From Victivallales bacterium (GTDB lineage Bacteria; Verrucomicrobiota; Lentisphaeria; Victivallales; JAUVCU01), in the NCBI GenBank assembly GCA_029934175.1, contig JAOZMT010000033.1, forward strand, positions 1 through 11,547: DNA of 11,547 nucleotides, written 5' to 3'. A program made the translations under genes and the position numbers. The notes under the pieces are model-generated. The model had not been told where the DNA came from, did no database searches, and was given only the letters and a program-made list of their open reading frames with translations. This document shows positions 1 to 7,103 of the stretch, piece by piece; the first letter of the stretch is position 1, and every line of letters starts with the position of its first letter.

Positions 1-326
1 ATAAAATTGCTGCTTGGTGTGAACGACGATTAATAAGAGATATTTATGATATTTATTTTATCTTTTCTATATTACAAGAAAAACCTAATTTAGATGTATT
101 GAAAAAACGGTTCAGTAATTTATCAATAAATAAAGGGAAAAAATGCTCTATTACGATTCAACAATTCTCAGATGAAATAACTAAATTTGTGCATAAATTA
201 ACACAAAAAGATATAAATTCAGAGTTAGAAGGTTACATAGATAAAACTCAACTTATGGGAGTTGAATTTTTATTTAGAAGTTCTATTGCAAATTTAATAG
301 CTCATTTATCTACTAGCAATGTATAA
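1..326 (+). CDS. AbiEii-like nucleotidyltransferase toxin, C-terminal part (cut by window edge)
   Basis: The frame is open from the left edge (first full codon at position 3) to a TAA at 324-326, so the start and the nucleotidyltransferase core lie outside the window. The visible 107 residues begin with KIAAWCERRL and contain RRLIRDIYDIYF. This fits the Lys/Arg-rich 'K.AA..R....RD.YD..F' segment in the C-terminal half of AbiEii/DUF1814 proteins, the toxin half of type IV AbiE toxin-antitoxin systems (established family knowledge). AbiEii toxins act in the cytoplasm as nucleotidyltransferases. The stop overlaps the ATG of the next gene by 8 bases (ATGTATAA), so the toxin end and the methyltransferase may share a transcript. 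A TTG at 99 could be read as a start, but the RD.YD motif lies upstream of it, so it is not the real start. The family call is by pattern recognition only; the catalytic residues are off-window. Confidence 0.6.
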   Translation, partial: KIAAWCERRLIRDIYDIYFIFSILQEKPNLDVLKKRFSNLSINKGKKCSITIQQFSDEITKFVHKLTQKDINSELEGYIDKTQLMGVEFLFRSSIANLIAHLSTSNV

Positions 327-1086
327 AGAAGTATTTAAAAATTATTCGCAATATTACGATTTATTGTATCAAGATAAAGATTATAGTGCAGAATCTGAAT
401 TTATACACTCTTTAATTCAGAAGTTTGCGAATAACGCAAAAACGATTCTTGATTTAGGTTGTGGAACTGGGAAGCATGATATTTTATTATCTGAAAAAGG
501 ATATGATGTAACAGGCGTTGACCTTTCTGAAACAATGTTACAAGTTGCAAATAAAAGTGCGAAGAGTGCAGAATCTAATAATGAATTTATCCTTGGCGAT
601 GTTAGAACGATTAATTTGAATAAAAAATATGATGTTATTATTTCTTTGTTTCACGTAGCCAATTATCAAAATACAAATGAAGATATTTTGAATTATTTTG
701 CTACTGCTGAAAAGCATTTGAACAAAGGAGGTTTATTCATTTTTGATTTCTGGTACGGACCAGGAGTCCTGACTGATTTCCCAACAATAAGAGAGAAAAT
801 ATTTGAGAACGATGACATAATGATAACTCGAATTTCAAAACCTGAAATGTTTCCAAATGAAAACATTGTAAAAGTAAATTTTGAAGTAACTATTAATGAT
901 AAAAAAACAAAAAGTATTACTCCAATAAATGAAACTCATCTGATGCGATATTTGTTTCTCCCTGAAATTATATCTTTTGCTGCAGATAAACACTTTTCAC
1001 TCCTAGATTCCTTCGAGTGGATGAGTGATAAGGAATTGAGTTTTGATAGTTGGAATGGTGTTGTAATTCTAAAAAAAGGATGTTAA
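319..1086 (+). CDS. Class I SAM-dependent methyltransferase
   Basis: A 255-residue soluble protein with the Rossmann methyltransferase motifs in order: motif I ILDLGCGTG at about residues 43-51 (SAM-binding glycine loop), GVDLS at 66-70 (acidic residue at the end of strand 2, ribose contact), GDVRT at 93-97, and a motif IV region ISLFHVANY at about 108-116. The start FKNYSQYYDLLY is typical of small stand-alone methyltransferases of this fold, which supports the ATG at 319. There is no clear Shine-Dalgarno sequence, and the ATG overlaps the preceding toxin stop, so translational coupling is possible. As the first gene of a glycosyltransferase cluster it probably methylates a sugar or a sugar-linked group (inference; the acceptor cannot be read from sequence). 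Two copies of the TGCGANNNNNGCA motif lie inside it (426, 558). Confidence 0.85.
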   Translation: MYKEVFKNYSQYYDLLYQDKDYSAESEFIHSLIQKFANNAKTILDLGCGTGKHDILLSEKGYDVTGVDLSETMLQVANKSAKSAESNNEFILGDVRTINLNKKYDVIISLFHVANYQNTNEDILNYFATAEKHLNKGGLFIFDFWYGPGVLTDFPTIREKIFENDDIMITRISKPEMFPNENIVKVNFEVTINDKKTKSITPINETHLMRYLFLPEIISFAADKHFSLLDSFEWMSDKELSFDSWNGVVILKKGC

Positions 1087-1088
1087 AA

Positions 1089-1817
1089 ATGGCAGATAAT
1101 AAAAATGATAATTCAAATTTTTTAAAACGCGATATATCAGATGTTTTGGTACATCTTTCTCGTTTGAACTTTATACCTAAAACAGTGATTGATATTGGGG
1201 TTGCAAGCGGGACTCCTACTCTGTATGATGCTTTCCCTAACTCTTTCTTTTTCCTAATAGAACCTCTGAAGGAATTTGAACCTAAGATTAACCAGATCCT
1301 TAGTCATTATAATGGAGAGGCTATTTATGCAGCGGCAAACTCTACAGATGGTGAGATTTCAATAAATGTACATTTAGACCATTTAGAAGATTCTTCTCTA
1401 CTGAATGAAGAAATGGGTGATGAATTTGATGGAATTCAGCGTAGTGTTCCTAGTGTGAAACTTGATACATTATTAGAAAACCGTAAACTCAAGCCTCCTT
1501 ATTTACTCAAAATAGATGCTCAAGGTGCTGAAACTGATATTCTTGCGGGCTCCGTAGAAGCATTAAAATTAACAGAGGTTGTTATTCTTGAAACTTCTAT
1601 GTTCGGGTTTATGAAGTCTTGCCCACAATTTTATGATATTATCTATTTAATGAAAAACAAAGGTTTTGTAGTCTATGACATCTTCTCTGGGCATACAAGA
1701 CCCTTAGACGGAACCCTTGGGCAAGTTGATATGGTTTTTGTAAAGGAAAACGGAAAATTTAGAAAATCTCACTCTTACGCAACTCCAGAACAATGGAATG
1801 AAATAGTCTCAAAATGA
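1089..1817 (+). CDS. FkbM family methyltransferase
   Basis: A 242-residue protein of the FkbM/Methyltransf_21 type. Visible motifs are VIDIGVASGT at residues 33-42 (SAM loop), IEP at 57-59, and LKIDAQGAE at 140-148, which matches the family hallmark 'KiDvEGaE'. FkbM proteins are SAM-dependent O-methyltransferases, common in surface-polysaccharide clusters where they methylate sugars. I place the start at ATG 1089 because AAGGA at 1076-1080 lies 8 bases upstream and just past the previous stop (1084-1086). In-frame ATGs at 1050 and 1080 would overlap the upstream gene and have no ribosome binding site. The stop overlaps the next ATG (ATGA at 1814), as in a translationally coupled operon. No TGCGANNNNNGCA motif is present. 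Confidence 0.85.
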   Translation: MADNKNDNSNFLKRDISDVLVHLSRLNFIPKTVIDIGVASGTPTLYDAFPNSFFFLIEPLKEFEPKINQILSHYNGEAIYAAANSTDGEISINVHLDHLEDSSLLNEEMGDEFDGIQRSVPSVKLDTLLENRKLKPPYLLKIDAQGAETDILAGSVEALKLTEVVILETSMFGFMKSCPQFYDIIYLMKNKGFVVYDIFSGHTRPLDGTLGQVDMVFVKENGKFRKSHSYATPEQWNEIVSK

Positions 1818-2920
1818 AAAAAGTCTGCATAATACATTCAGAAGGTAATATTAATAATAATCCCAATCTATTGGGGATTGTTGATATTATGTCGAAAGAG
1901 GGTTATTATATAGATATTTTTTCTAGGAAAAGTCCTCTTTTTGAACAAAAATGCCCTATAAAAAATACTACGCTCTATTTGGCTGAATATAATGATTTTA
2001 GTTCTGCGATAAAAGAATTTTCAAATGATTATTCAACCCCTTATTTATGCATAATAGGCATTGATGAAGCTATTATTGAAGCTAATGAAATGGCAAAATA
2101 TCAAAACACTCCTCTGGGTTTTATCTCTTATGAAATTACTTTTGATGATGAGTTGAGCGATTTTGCAAAAAAAGAGAAACTGAAGGAAATCGAGGCATGT
2201 AAAAATATCGACTTTGCAATAGTTCAAGATGAAGTTAGAGGTTTGCATCTATCCGAACAAAATAAAATACCCATAGAAAAATTTATTTATATTCCTGTTG
2301 CAGGCGGAAACACTTATAAAAGAGTGCAAAATAAATATTTACATCAAAAATTAAATATTGATTTTAATAAAAAAATAGCGATTCTTATTGGAAGTATCAG
2401 TGAATGGTCAATTTCTGACCAAATTTTGAATGATATTGAGAAATGGCCAAATAATTGGGTTCTCGTTTTGCATAATAGATATGGAAAGTCTAATATGAAT
2501 CAAAAATATATTAATTTCGCCTCTAAAAGCGAAAAAATATTTATTTCAGAAGAACAAACAGAATCCCCTTTTGAGCTACATAAAATTCTAAACTCTGCAG
2601 ATGTAGGTTTAGCTTTTTATATTCCTAATGAGAAAATAAGATATTTAGGTAAAAATATTTTTTATATAGGATTGGCTTCAGGCAAAATATCGACCTATTT
2701 ATCTAATGACTTACCGGTGTTAATTAATTATTCAGAGCCTTTTGCCTCTCTCAATAAGCAATATAAATTTGGTGAAGTTATTAATAAATATAGTGAAATA
2801 TCAGAGTTTTTACAAAAAATCGAAAAGTCAGAGTATAACTGTATTCACTTCTTTAATGAAAAATTAAACCTATCAAAAACAATAATACCTCTGCTGGAGG
2901 TATTGAAAAATTATGAGTAA
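1814..2920 (+). CDS. Glycosyltransferase, GT-B fold (GT4-like)
   Basis: A 368-residue protein with the two-domain look of a GT-B glycosyltransferase. The N-terminal strand KKVCIIHSEG is followed by the asparagine-rich NINNNPN, and the C-terminal half has GKISTYLSNDLPVLIN at about residues 290-306, which fits the 'gKl.eYla.glPvi' nucleotide-sugar segment of GT4-like enzymes. It lacks a clear E-x7-E motif, so it is a divergent member; donor and acceptor are unknown. It has no transmembrane segment and is probably cytoplasmic, adding a sugar to a lipid-linked surface glycan. It starts in an ATGA overlap with the methyltransferase and ends in an 8-base overlap with the following GT2 gene. Confidence 0.65.
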   Translation: MKKVCIIHSEGNINNNPNLLGIVDIMSKEGYYIDIFSRKSPLFEQKCPIKNTTLYLAEYNDFSSAIKEFSNDYSTPYLCIIGIDEAIIEANEMAKYQNTPLGFISYEITFDDELSDFAKKEKLKEIEACKNIDFAIVQDEVRGLHLSEQNKIPIEKFIYIPVAGGNTYKRVQNKYLHQKLNIDFNKKIAILIGSISEWSISDQILNDIEKWPNNWVLVLHNRYGKSNMNQKYINFASKSEKIFISEEQTESPFELHKILNSADVGLAFYIPNEKIRYLGKNIFYIGLASGKISTYLSNDLPVLINYSEPFASLNKQYKFGEVINKYSEISEFLQKIEKSEYNCIHFFNEKLNLSKTIIPLLEVLKNYE

Positions 2921-3623
2921 TATTTTATTCTCAATTATTTCTGTTTGCTTTAATGAAGAAAAACATATAGGGGAAACCTGTGAATCTGTAGTTAAACAAA
3001 AATTTAAGAACTTTGAATGGATTGTGATTGATGGGGAATCAACAGATAATTCTATTGATATATTGAATAATTATCAAAAGTATATAGATATTTTTATTTC
3101 TGAAAAAGATGACGGAATTTATGATGCTATGAATAAAGGAATTTCTCTTGCAAAAGGAGAGTTTCTTATTTTATTAAATGGTGGCGATTTTTTTTGTGAT
3201 AAAAGAGTGTTACAAGGAGTTGCAAAATATATTTCAGAAACTAATAAGTCTTATGATATTTATCATGGAGATGTAATTTTACTTGATGATAATGCTGATA
3301 AAACGATTTGCTATGCGAACTTCGCAAAAAATAAGAATATTGACATAAAACACTTTTTAAAAGGCAATGGTATTCCGCATCAAGGAGCATTTATAAAAAA
3401 AAAATTATTTGATAGTATTGGGAACTATGATACTAGTTATAAAATAACTGGTGATTTTGATTGGTGGGTTAGGGCTATATGTATTAATAAAGCAAAACCA
3501 TATTACCTAGATACTTTAATTGCAAAAATCACTTATGGGGGAATTTCAACCATATCAGCATCAAAAATAATAAAAGATGAATTAAAAAAATCATTAAAAT
3601 CGCACGGTTTCAAAAAAATATAG
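2913..3623 (+). CDS. Family 2 glycosyltransferase (WcaA/WcaE-like)
   Basis: A 236-residue GT-A fold enzyme. The N-terminal strand FSIISVCFNEE (about 6-16) and IDGESTDNS (39-47) form the nucleotide-binding part. SEKDDGIYDAMNKGI (63-77) is a strong signature of the GT2 subgroup seen in O-antigen and colanic-acid clusters. LLNGGDFF at 87-94 stands where the metal-binding DxD motif usually is (often L-N-S/A-G-D in this subgroup). PHQGAF (155-160) and ITGDFDWWVR (178-187) are conserved acceptor-side motifs. GGAGG-like GGAGG at 2896-2900 lies 12 bases before the ATG, and the ATG overlaps the preceding stop. One motif copy (3314-3326) is a perfect palindrome, GCGAACTTCGC. It is the last intact gene before the decayed stretch. 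Confidence 0.88.
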   Translation: MSNILFSIISVCFNEEKHIGETCESVVKQKFKNFEWIVIDGESTDNSIDILNNYQKYIDIFISEKDDGIYDAMNKGISLAKGEFLILLNGGDFFCDKRVLQGVAKYISETNKSYDIYHGDVILLDDNADKTICYANFAKNKNIDIKHFLKGNGIPHQGAFIKKKLFDSIGNYDTSYKITGDFDWWVRAICINKAKPYYLDTLIAKITYGGISTISASKIIKDELKKSLKSHGFKKI

Positions 3624-3772
3624 ATAGATGAATAATCATATTAAAGAAATTGCATAGATATAACTTTTTTTAATGAAGAACTAAGATTTCAATTAGCCAA
3701 TGAATTGAATAAAAAAAAGAAGCATTCGTTTTTTCGAAACAACAAATATAACAACTAAAATATGGAGAGGCT
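3624..3772 (+). pseudogene. Decayed remnant of an unrecognised gene between glycosyltransferase genes
   Basis: ATG 3628 opens MNNHIKEIA and stops at once. Shifting by one base gives DITFFNEELRFQLANELN followed by a lysine run, and a further shift after the lysines gives FFETTNITTKIWRGYE up to the next gene's start. Three short protein-like stretches in consecutive frames look like one broken reading frame of about 45 residues, a leftover 5' end of a lost gene. I do not recognise the family. Poly-A and poly-T runs at the breaks make slippage plausible. No terminator or promoter is evident here. Confidence 0.35.
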
Positions 3773-4832
3773 ATGAATTATTGTTTTTTCAATTGATGCT
3801 TTTGGCATTTTTGATAATGAGAGATCTACAATAAATTTTGGAGAGTCTGATTTACTTATAGTGATGGGTATGCAAGAAGTCTTGTAAATCAAGGTCATAA
3901 TGTCACTATATTAGTTAGGGAAACAACTATTCAGCTTGAAGAGATAGCTTGTTATAAAAGTATCAATTTATATAACATTACACCCACAATGTCAGTCGAT
4001 AGTTACATTCAAATATTTAACGAACTTTCTACAGAAATTATCATATCCCATGATTCTCATTCTGCGCATAATGGAAGAATAATACGAGCTACAAATCTTT
4101 CAAAACGCAAATCTTTTCAATTTATATTCAGTGGTATTGAATTAACAGATCAACATTTACCATGGTTCTTAAGAAGCAAAGCAAGTTTATAATCATAATT
4201 TTTTATATTCAATGAGATATGTAGATGGTATATTTGTTCAAACAGAAAAACAATCTAATATGCTGAAAAGTCTTTTTCAAAGAAAGGCAAGTATTTTAAG
4301 TAATCCAATAACTTTTTGGGAAGCATTTAAAACAGAAGAATATAAGGACTCTTTATCTAGAGATTATGTGCTTTGGATAGGAAGAACAGAATTTAATGGA
4401 AAACGCCCATTGCGTTGTTTAGAACTTGCTAGAAGACTCCCACATATTAAATTTTTAATGCTTTTAAATAACTCAGATAATGAAATGTTTGAAGATATTT
4501 TGAGAAATAAAACTGAAAATATAACAGTTATAGAAAGAATATCAGATAATCAGATGGAGTCTATTTATCAAAAAGCAAAAGCATTTATATCAACAAGCTT
4601 ATTTGAAGGTATGCCAAATGCTTTTTTGCAAGCTGAAGTCTTTGAGGTTCCTATTTTAAGTTTAGATGTTGCTCCTGATAAAATGTGCTCAAAATGGAAT
4701 GCTATTTTTTGTGCAAATGGGTCTATGGATTTATTAGTTAGCATGCTAAACAAAATATTAGTTGATAAGTCATTAAATAAAAAATATGTTGAAAATATGA
4801 TTTTTTTCCTTAAAAAAAATCACAATAATTAG
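3773..4832 (+). pseudogene. Glycosyltransferase family 4, broken by about three frameshifts
   Basis: GGAGAG at 3764-3769 precedes ATG 3773, but the frame is lost directly after it. From 3777 the frame reads IIVFSIDAFGIFDNERS and GESDLL. After about 3856 it continues in another frame as DGYARSLVNQGHNVTILV up to WFLRSKA. Near 4180 it moves to a third frame giving QVYNHNFLYSMRYVDGIFVQT and on to the stop. Joined together, these make about 350 residues of a GT4 enzyme. The N-terminal 'GH.Vt.l' strand, WIGRTEFNGKRP (donor-domain start) and SLFEGMPNAFLQAE, the E-x7-E region with Gln at the second Glu position, are all visible. The C-terminus ends abruptly in KKNHNN where GT4 proteins usually continue, next to the truncated GT2. 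The 4212-4832 part could still be made as a 206-residue donor domain, but that is unlikely to be an active enzyme. Confidence 0.75.
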
Positions 4833-4833
4833 G

Positions 4834-5733
4834 ATGTTTTTAGGAACAACTGAAATTCTTGCACAGTTCGCAAGTTATGATAAACGAATTGTTCTTTTCA
4901 AAAATAAATCAAATCTTGGTCTAACAAAATCACTAAATATTGCGTTAGATATTGCTAAAGGTAAATATATTGCTAGGCAAGATGCAGATGATATTTCAGA
5001 TGTCAATAGATTTCAAAAACAAGTTGAATATTTAAAGCAACATCCTGATGTCGTTTTACTCGGAACGCAACTTTATCATTTAAAGAATAATGTCAAAGAA
5101 GTCGTATCGATATTGCCGCTTAAAAATGAAGAACTTAGATTTCTATTAGCAAACGAATCAAATTGTTTTTGTCATGGAAGTGTAATGTTTAATAGAAAAA
5201 TTGCATTAATCGCAAACAAATATTCTGAAAAATTCAAAGTAGCACAAGATTACGAGTTTTGGACAAAATTAATGGAATATGGAGAAATTGCGAACCTTGC
5301 AGGTTTTCTATATAAATGGCGAGTTCATCCTACTCAAGTAACTTCTGTCAGCTGGAATGAACAACAAATAATGGGTGATAATATACAAAAAAAAATATTT
5401 TTTACATCGTTTACTCCTAATATAACTAAAGAATTTGCACACTTCGCAGATGACACTACTTTGACTCTTTTCCCTCGTGCGAAGTATGCAAGACAGTTTT
5501 TGAAACAATGGCAAAATACTTATCCTAACTTAAATTTTCAATGGTATGATGATAGTAATAAAGCATCAATTGATGATATTGAGACAGTATCATTAGAGCA
5601 AGCTAAAAAATGTGATTATGTTATTATTACAGCAGATTATGAAGTTACAAAAATTATAAATCGAGCAAAAAAACTATTTGCTAATAATTTTTTTTTATAT
5701 GCAAGTGAAACAGTAGGAGATTATTTTAAATAA
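4834..5733 (+). CDS. Family 2 glycosyltransferase lacking its N-terminus, with extra C-terminal Rossmann-like domain
   Basis: Of a GT2 enzyme, the frame keeps GTTEIL (normally preceded by D-G-S-T-D), KSNLGLTKSLN (25-35), the DxD-type ARQDADD (47-53), CHGSVMF (113-119) and AQDYEFW (137-143). The first 35-45 residues, including the strand that holds UDP, are missing, so the gene is 5'-truncated and probably inactive. A second part (about 195-299) with LFPRAKYARQFL (212-223), YDDSN (238-242) and CDYVIITADYE (260-270) resembles small Rossmann domains attached to some sugar enzymes, with the expected Gly-x-Gly loop replaced by PRAK. ATG 4834 has no good ribosome binding site, and the frame is open back to 4801. 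Six TGCGANNNNNGCA-type copies start between 4860 and 5478. The TAA overlaps the next ATG by one base. Confidence 0.7.
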   Translation: MFLGTTEILAQFASYDKRIVLFKNKSNLGLTKSLNIALDIAKGKYIARQDADDISDVNRFQKQVEYLKQHPDVVLLGTQLYHLKNNVKEVVSILPLKNEELRFLLANESNCFCHGSVMFNRKIALIANKYSEKFKVAQDYEFWTKLMEYGEIANLAGFLYKWRVHPTQVTSVSWNEQQIMGDNIQKKIFFTSFTPNITKEFAHFADDTTLTLFPRAKYARQFLKQWQNTYPNLNFQWYDDSNKASIDDIETVSLEQAKKCDYVIITADYEVTKIINRAKKLFANNFFLYASETVGDYFK

Positions 5734-6857
5734 TGAATGTTTTAATTTTACTCGGAGGAAAAGTTTTCTCTGGTGCAGAGATAACAACTCTGCGATTTGT
5801 GCAACAATTTCCAAAAGATTGGAATATTAAAGTTTGTTCGTCGATTAGTCCAGGTATTGAAAGAATAAAAAATATGGGCTTTGATATTGTTGAATGGGAA
5901 AATGAATCTGCAAAAGATGATATTTTAATCCGAGCGAGTCATTTTATTTCAGAACCTGAAATAACTAATGAATTTGCGAAATGTGCAAGAATTAAATTAG
6001 ATAATATTCTTTTAGATTTTAAACCTAATTGTGTAATTACATCTATGTTTCCTATTGCGATGTTAGCACTTCCTGTTTTGAAGAAATATAATACATCATT
6101 AATCGTTCATCATCAATTAATGTATAAAGATATTCCAAGTCATCCTATCATTAAACCTATAGAAAAAGTTGCGAACTATGCAAATATTATTATTACAACA
6201 TCAGATGCTGTTAAAAAGCCTTTAACAAAAAGCAAAATTTTCAATACAAAAACAATTTATGCAGGAATTGATTATAATAAATATGAGCAGTATGATAAAA
6301 ATTCTCAAGAAGGACGAATATTAGCTTTAGGAACTTGGTTGCCTCTTAAAGGACTTGAAGATTTAATTGAAGCCATTGATTTGTTAGATAATAAAAACTT
6401 AGACTTTAAATTAGAAATAGCTGGACCTTTAGATAGTTATTCTGCGGAGTATGCAGATAAAATAAGAGAACTTAGTAAAAATTTAGTATCAAAAAAACTG
6501 ATTGAATTTACAGGTAAAACAGAAAATTCTTTAAAAAATTATTCAAAAGCATCGATGTTTATTCTTTCATCTTCTGGACCAGATGCTTTTCCTACAGTAA
6601 CTTTAGAAGCAATGGCAATGGGACTTCCTGTTATTGCAACAAATACTGGTGGCGCAATAGAACAAGTAGATGACGGAATAACAGGTTTTATTATTCCACC
6701 TAAAAATCCACGAGCTATTGCCGAGAAAATAGAATATCTTTTGAAAAATAAAGAACTCGCACTTGAAATGGGAAAAAAAGGACAAGAACAAGCAAAAAAA
6801 TTATTTAATCTAAAGAAACAAGTTGAAATTTTTATTGAAGTTATAAAAAAAATTTAA
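5733..6857 (+). CDS. Glycosyltransferase family 4
   Basis: A 374-residue GT-B enzyme that looks complete. The N-terminal glycine loop LLGGKVFSGAE (6-16) is the acceptor-side start typical of GT4. The donor domain has LGTWLPLKGLEDLIEAI (about 200-216), GPDAFPTVTLEAMAMGLP with an E-x7-E motif whose first Glu is Asp, and PVIATNTGGAIEQV, and it ends with the usual helical tail. GT4 enzymes retain the donor sugar's configuration and build O-antigen, capsule or related glycans in the cytoplasm. The start is fixed by a one-base overlap (TAATG) with the preceding gene and an AGGAGA at 5715-5720. It is the last gene of the operon; the hairpins downstream mark its end. Motif copies lie at 5975, 6170 and 6443. 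Confidence 0.92.
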   Translation: MNVLILLGGKVFSGAEITTLRFVQQFPKDWNIKVCSSISPGIERIKNMGFDIVEWENESAKDDILIRASHFISEPEITNEFAKCARIKLDNILLDFKPNCVITSMFPIAMLALPVLKKYNTSLIVHHQLMYKDIPSHPIIKPIEKVANYANIIITTSDAVKKPLTKSKIFNTKTIYAGIDYNKYEQYDKNSQEGRILALGTWLPLKGLEDLIEAIDLLDNKNLDFKLEIAGPLDSYSAEYADKIRELSKNLVSKKLIEFTGKTENSLKNYSKASMFILSSSGPDAFPTVTLEAMAMGLPVIATNTGGAIEQVDDGITGFIIPPKNPRAIAEKIEYLLKNKELALEMGKKGQEQAKKLFNLKKQVEIFIEVIKKI

Positions 6858-6885
6858 AGTATGTTTTAAATTTATGTTAAAAAAC

Positions 6886-6922
6886 TGCGAACTGTGCAAA
6901 TAAAATATTTGCACAACTCGCA
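6886..6922 (+). terminator. Hairpin of two inverted motif copies after the GT operon (weak terminator)
   Basis: Two copies of the dispersed motif face each other. The arms at 6886-6900 and 6908-6922 pair at 13 of 15 positions around a 7-base loop (TAAAATA). The stem starts 28 bases after the last glycosyltransferase stop. A run of five T follows at 6931-6935, about 8 bases beyond the stem, so it is a weak intrinsic terminator or a 3'-end stabilising hairpin. Confidence 0.6.
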
Positions 6923-6962
6923 AAGAATGCTTTTTATCTTCTAAGATATTTAGCCATTTTAT

Positions 6963-7022
6963 AAAAATCCACATTGATGGAAAAGGACATTTTCATGCAC
7001 TTTTCTATCAATGTGGATTTTT
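6963..7022. terminator. Strong intrinsic terminator
   Basis: A 23-base left arm (6963-6985) and right arm (7000-7022) pair throughout with one G:T wobble, around a 14-base loop. The right arm ends in a run of seven T (7018-7024) and the left arm begins with five A, so it could work in both directions. Its position after the glycosyltransferase operon and before the AbiE promoter suits isolation of the two units. The very long perfect stem could also mark a small palindromic repeat element. Confidence 0.75.
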
Positions 7023-7054
7023 TTGTTATAAGGAATAAATTAAAAAAAATGGAT

Positions 7055-7103
7055 TTTACATTAGCGTTTATTTGCAATATATGAAAATAAGTGCTAATGT
7101 AAA
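7055..7103 (+). promoter_or_regulatory. Palindrome with embedded promoter upstream of abiEi-like gene
   Basis: The arms at 7055-7073 and 7085-7103 (core TTTACATTAGC and GCTAATGTAAA) pair over 19 bases with two G:T wobbles around an 11-base loop. TTTACA (7055-7060) and TATATG (7078-7083) are 17 bases apart and read as -35 and -10 boxes. Transcription would then begin near 7090, inside the right arm and about 13 bases before ATG 7103. AbiEi antitoxins are known to bind inverted repeats in their own promoters and repress them, so this is the likely autoregulatory operator (inference). Confidence 0.6.

Noticed and set aside
1050..1088. Earlier start for the FkbM methyltransferase
   Set aside because: It would add 13 residues overlapping the upstream gene and has no ribosome binding site, while ATG 1089 has AAGGA at the right distance.
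4212..4832. A stand-alone 206-residue glycosyltransferase
   Set aside because: It is only the donor half of a GT4 enzyme, and the matching N-terminal half is found directly upstream in other frames, so it is part of a pseudogene.
4860..6922. CRISPR array from the repeated TGCGA motif
   Set aside because: Spacing is irregular, the units are 13 bases long and lie inside coding frames in both orientations; there is no repeat-spacer structure.
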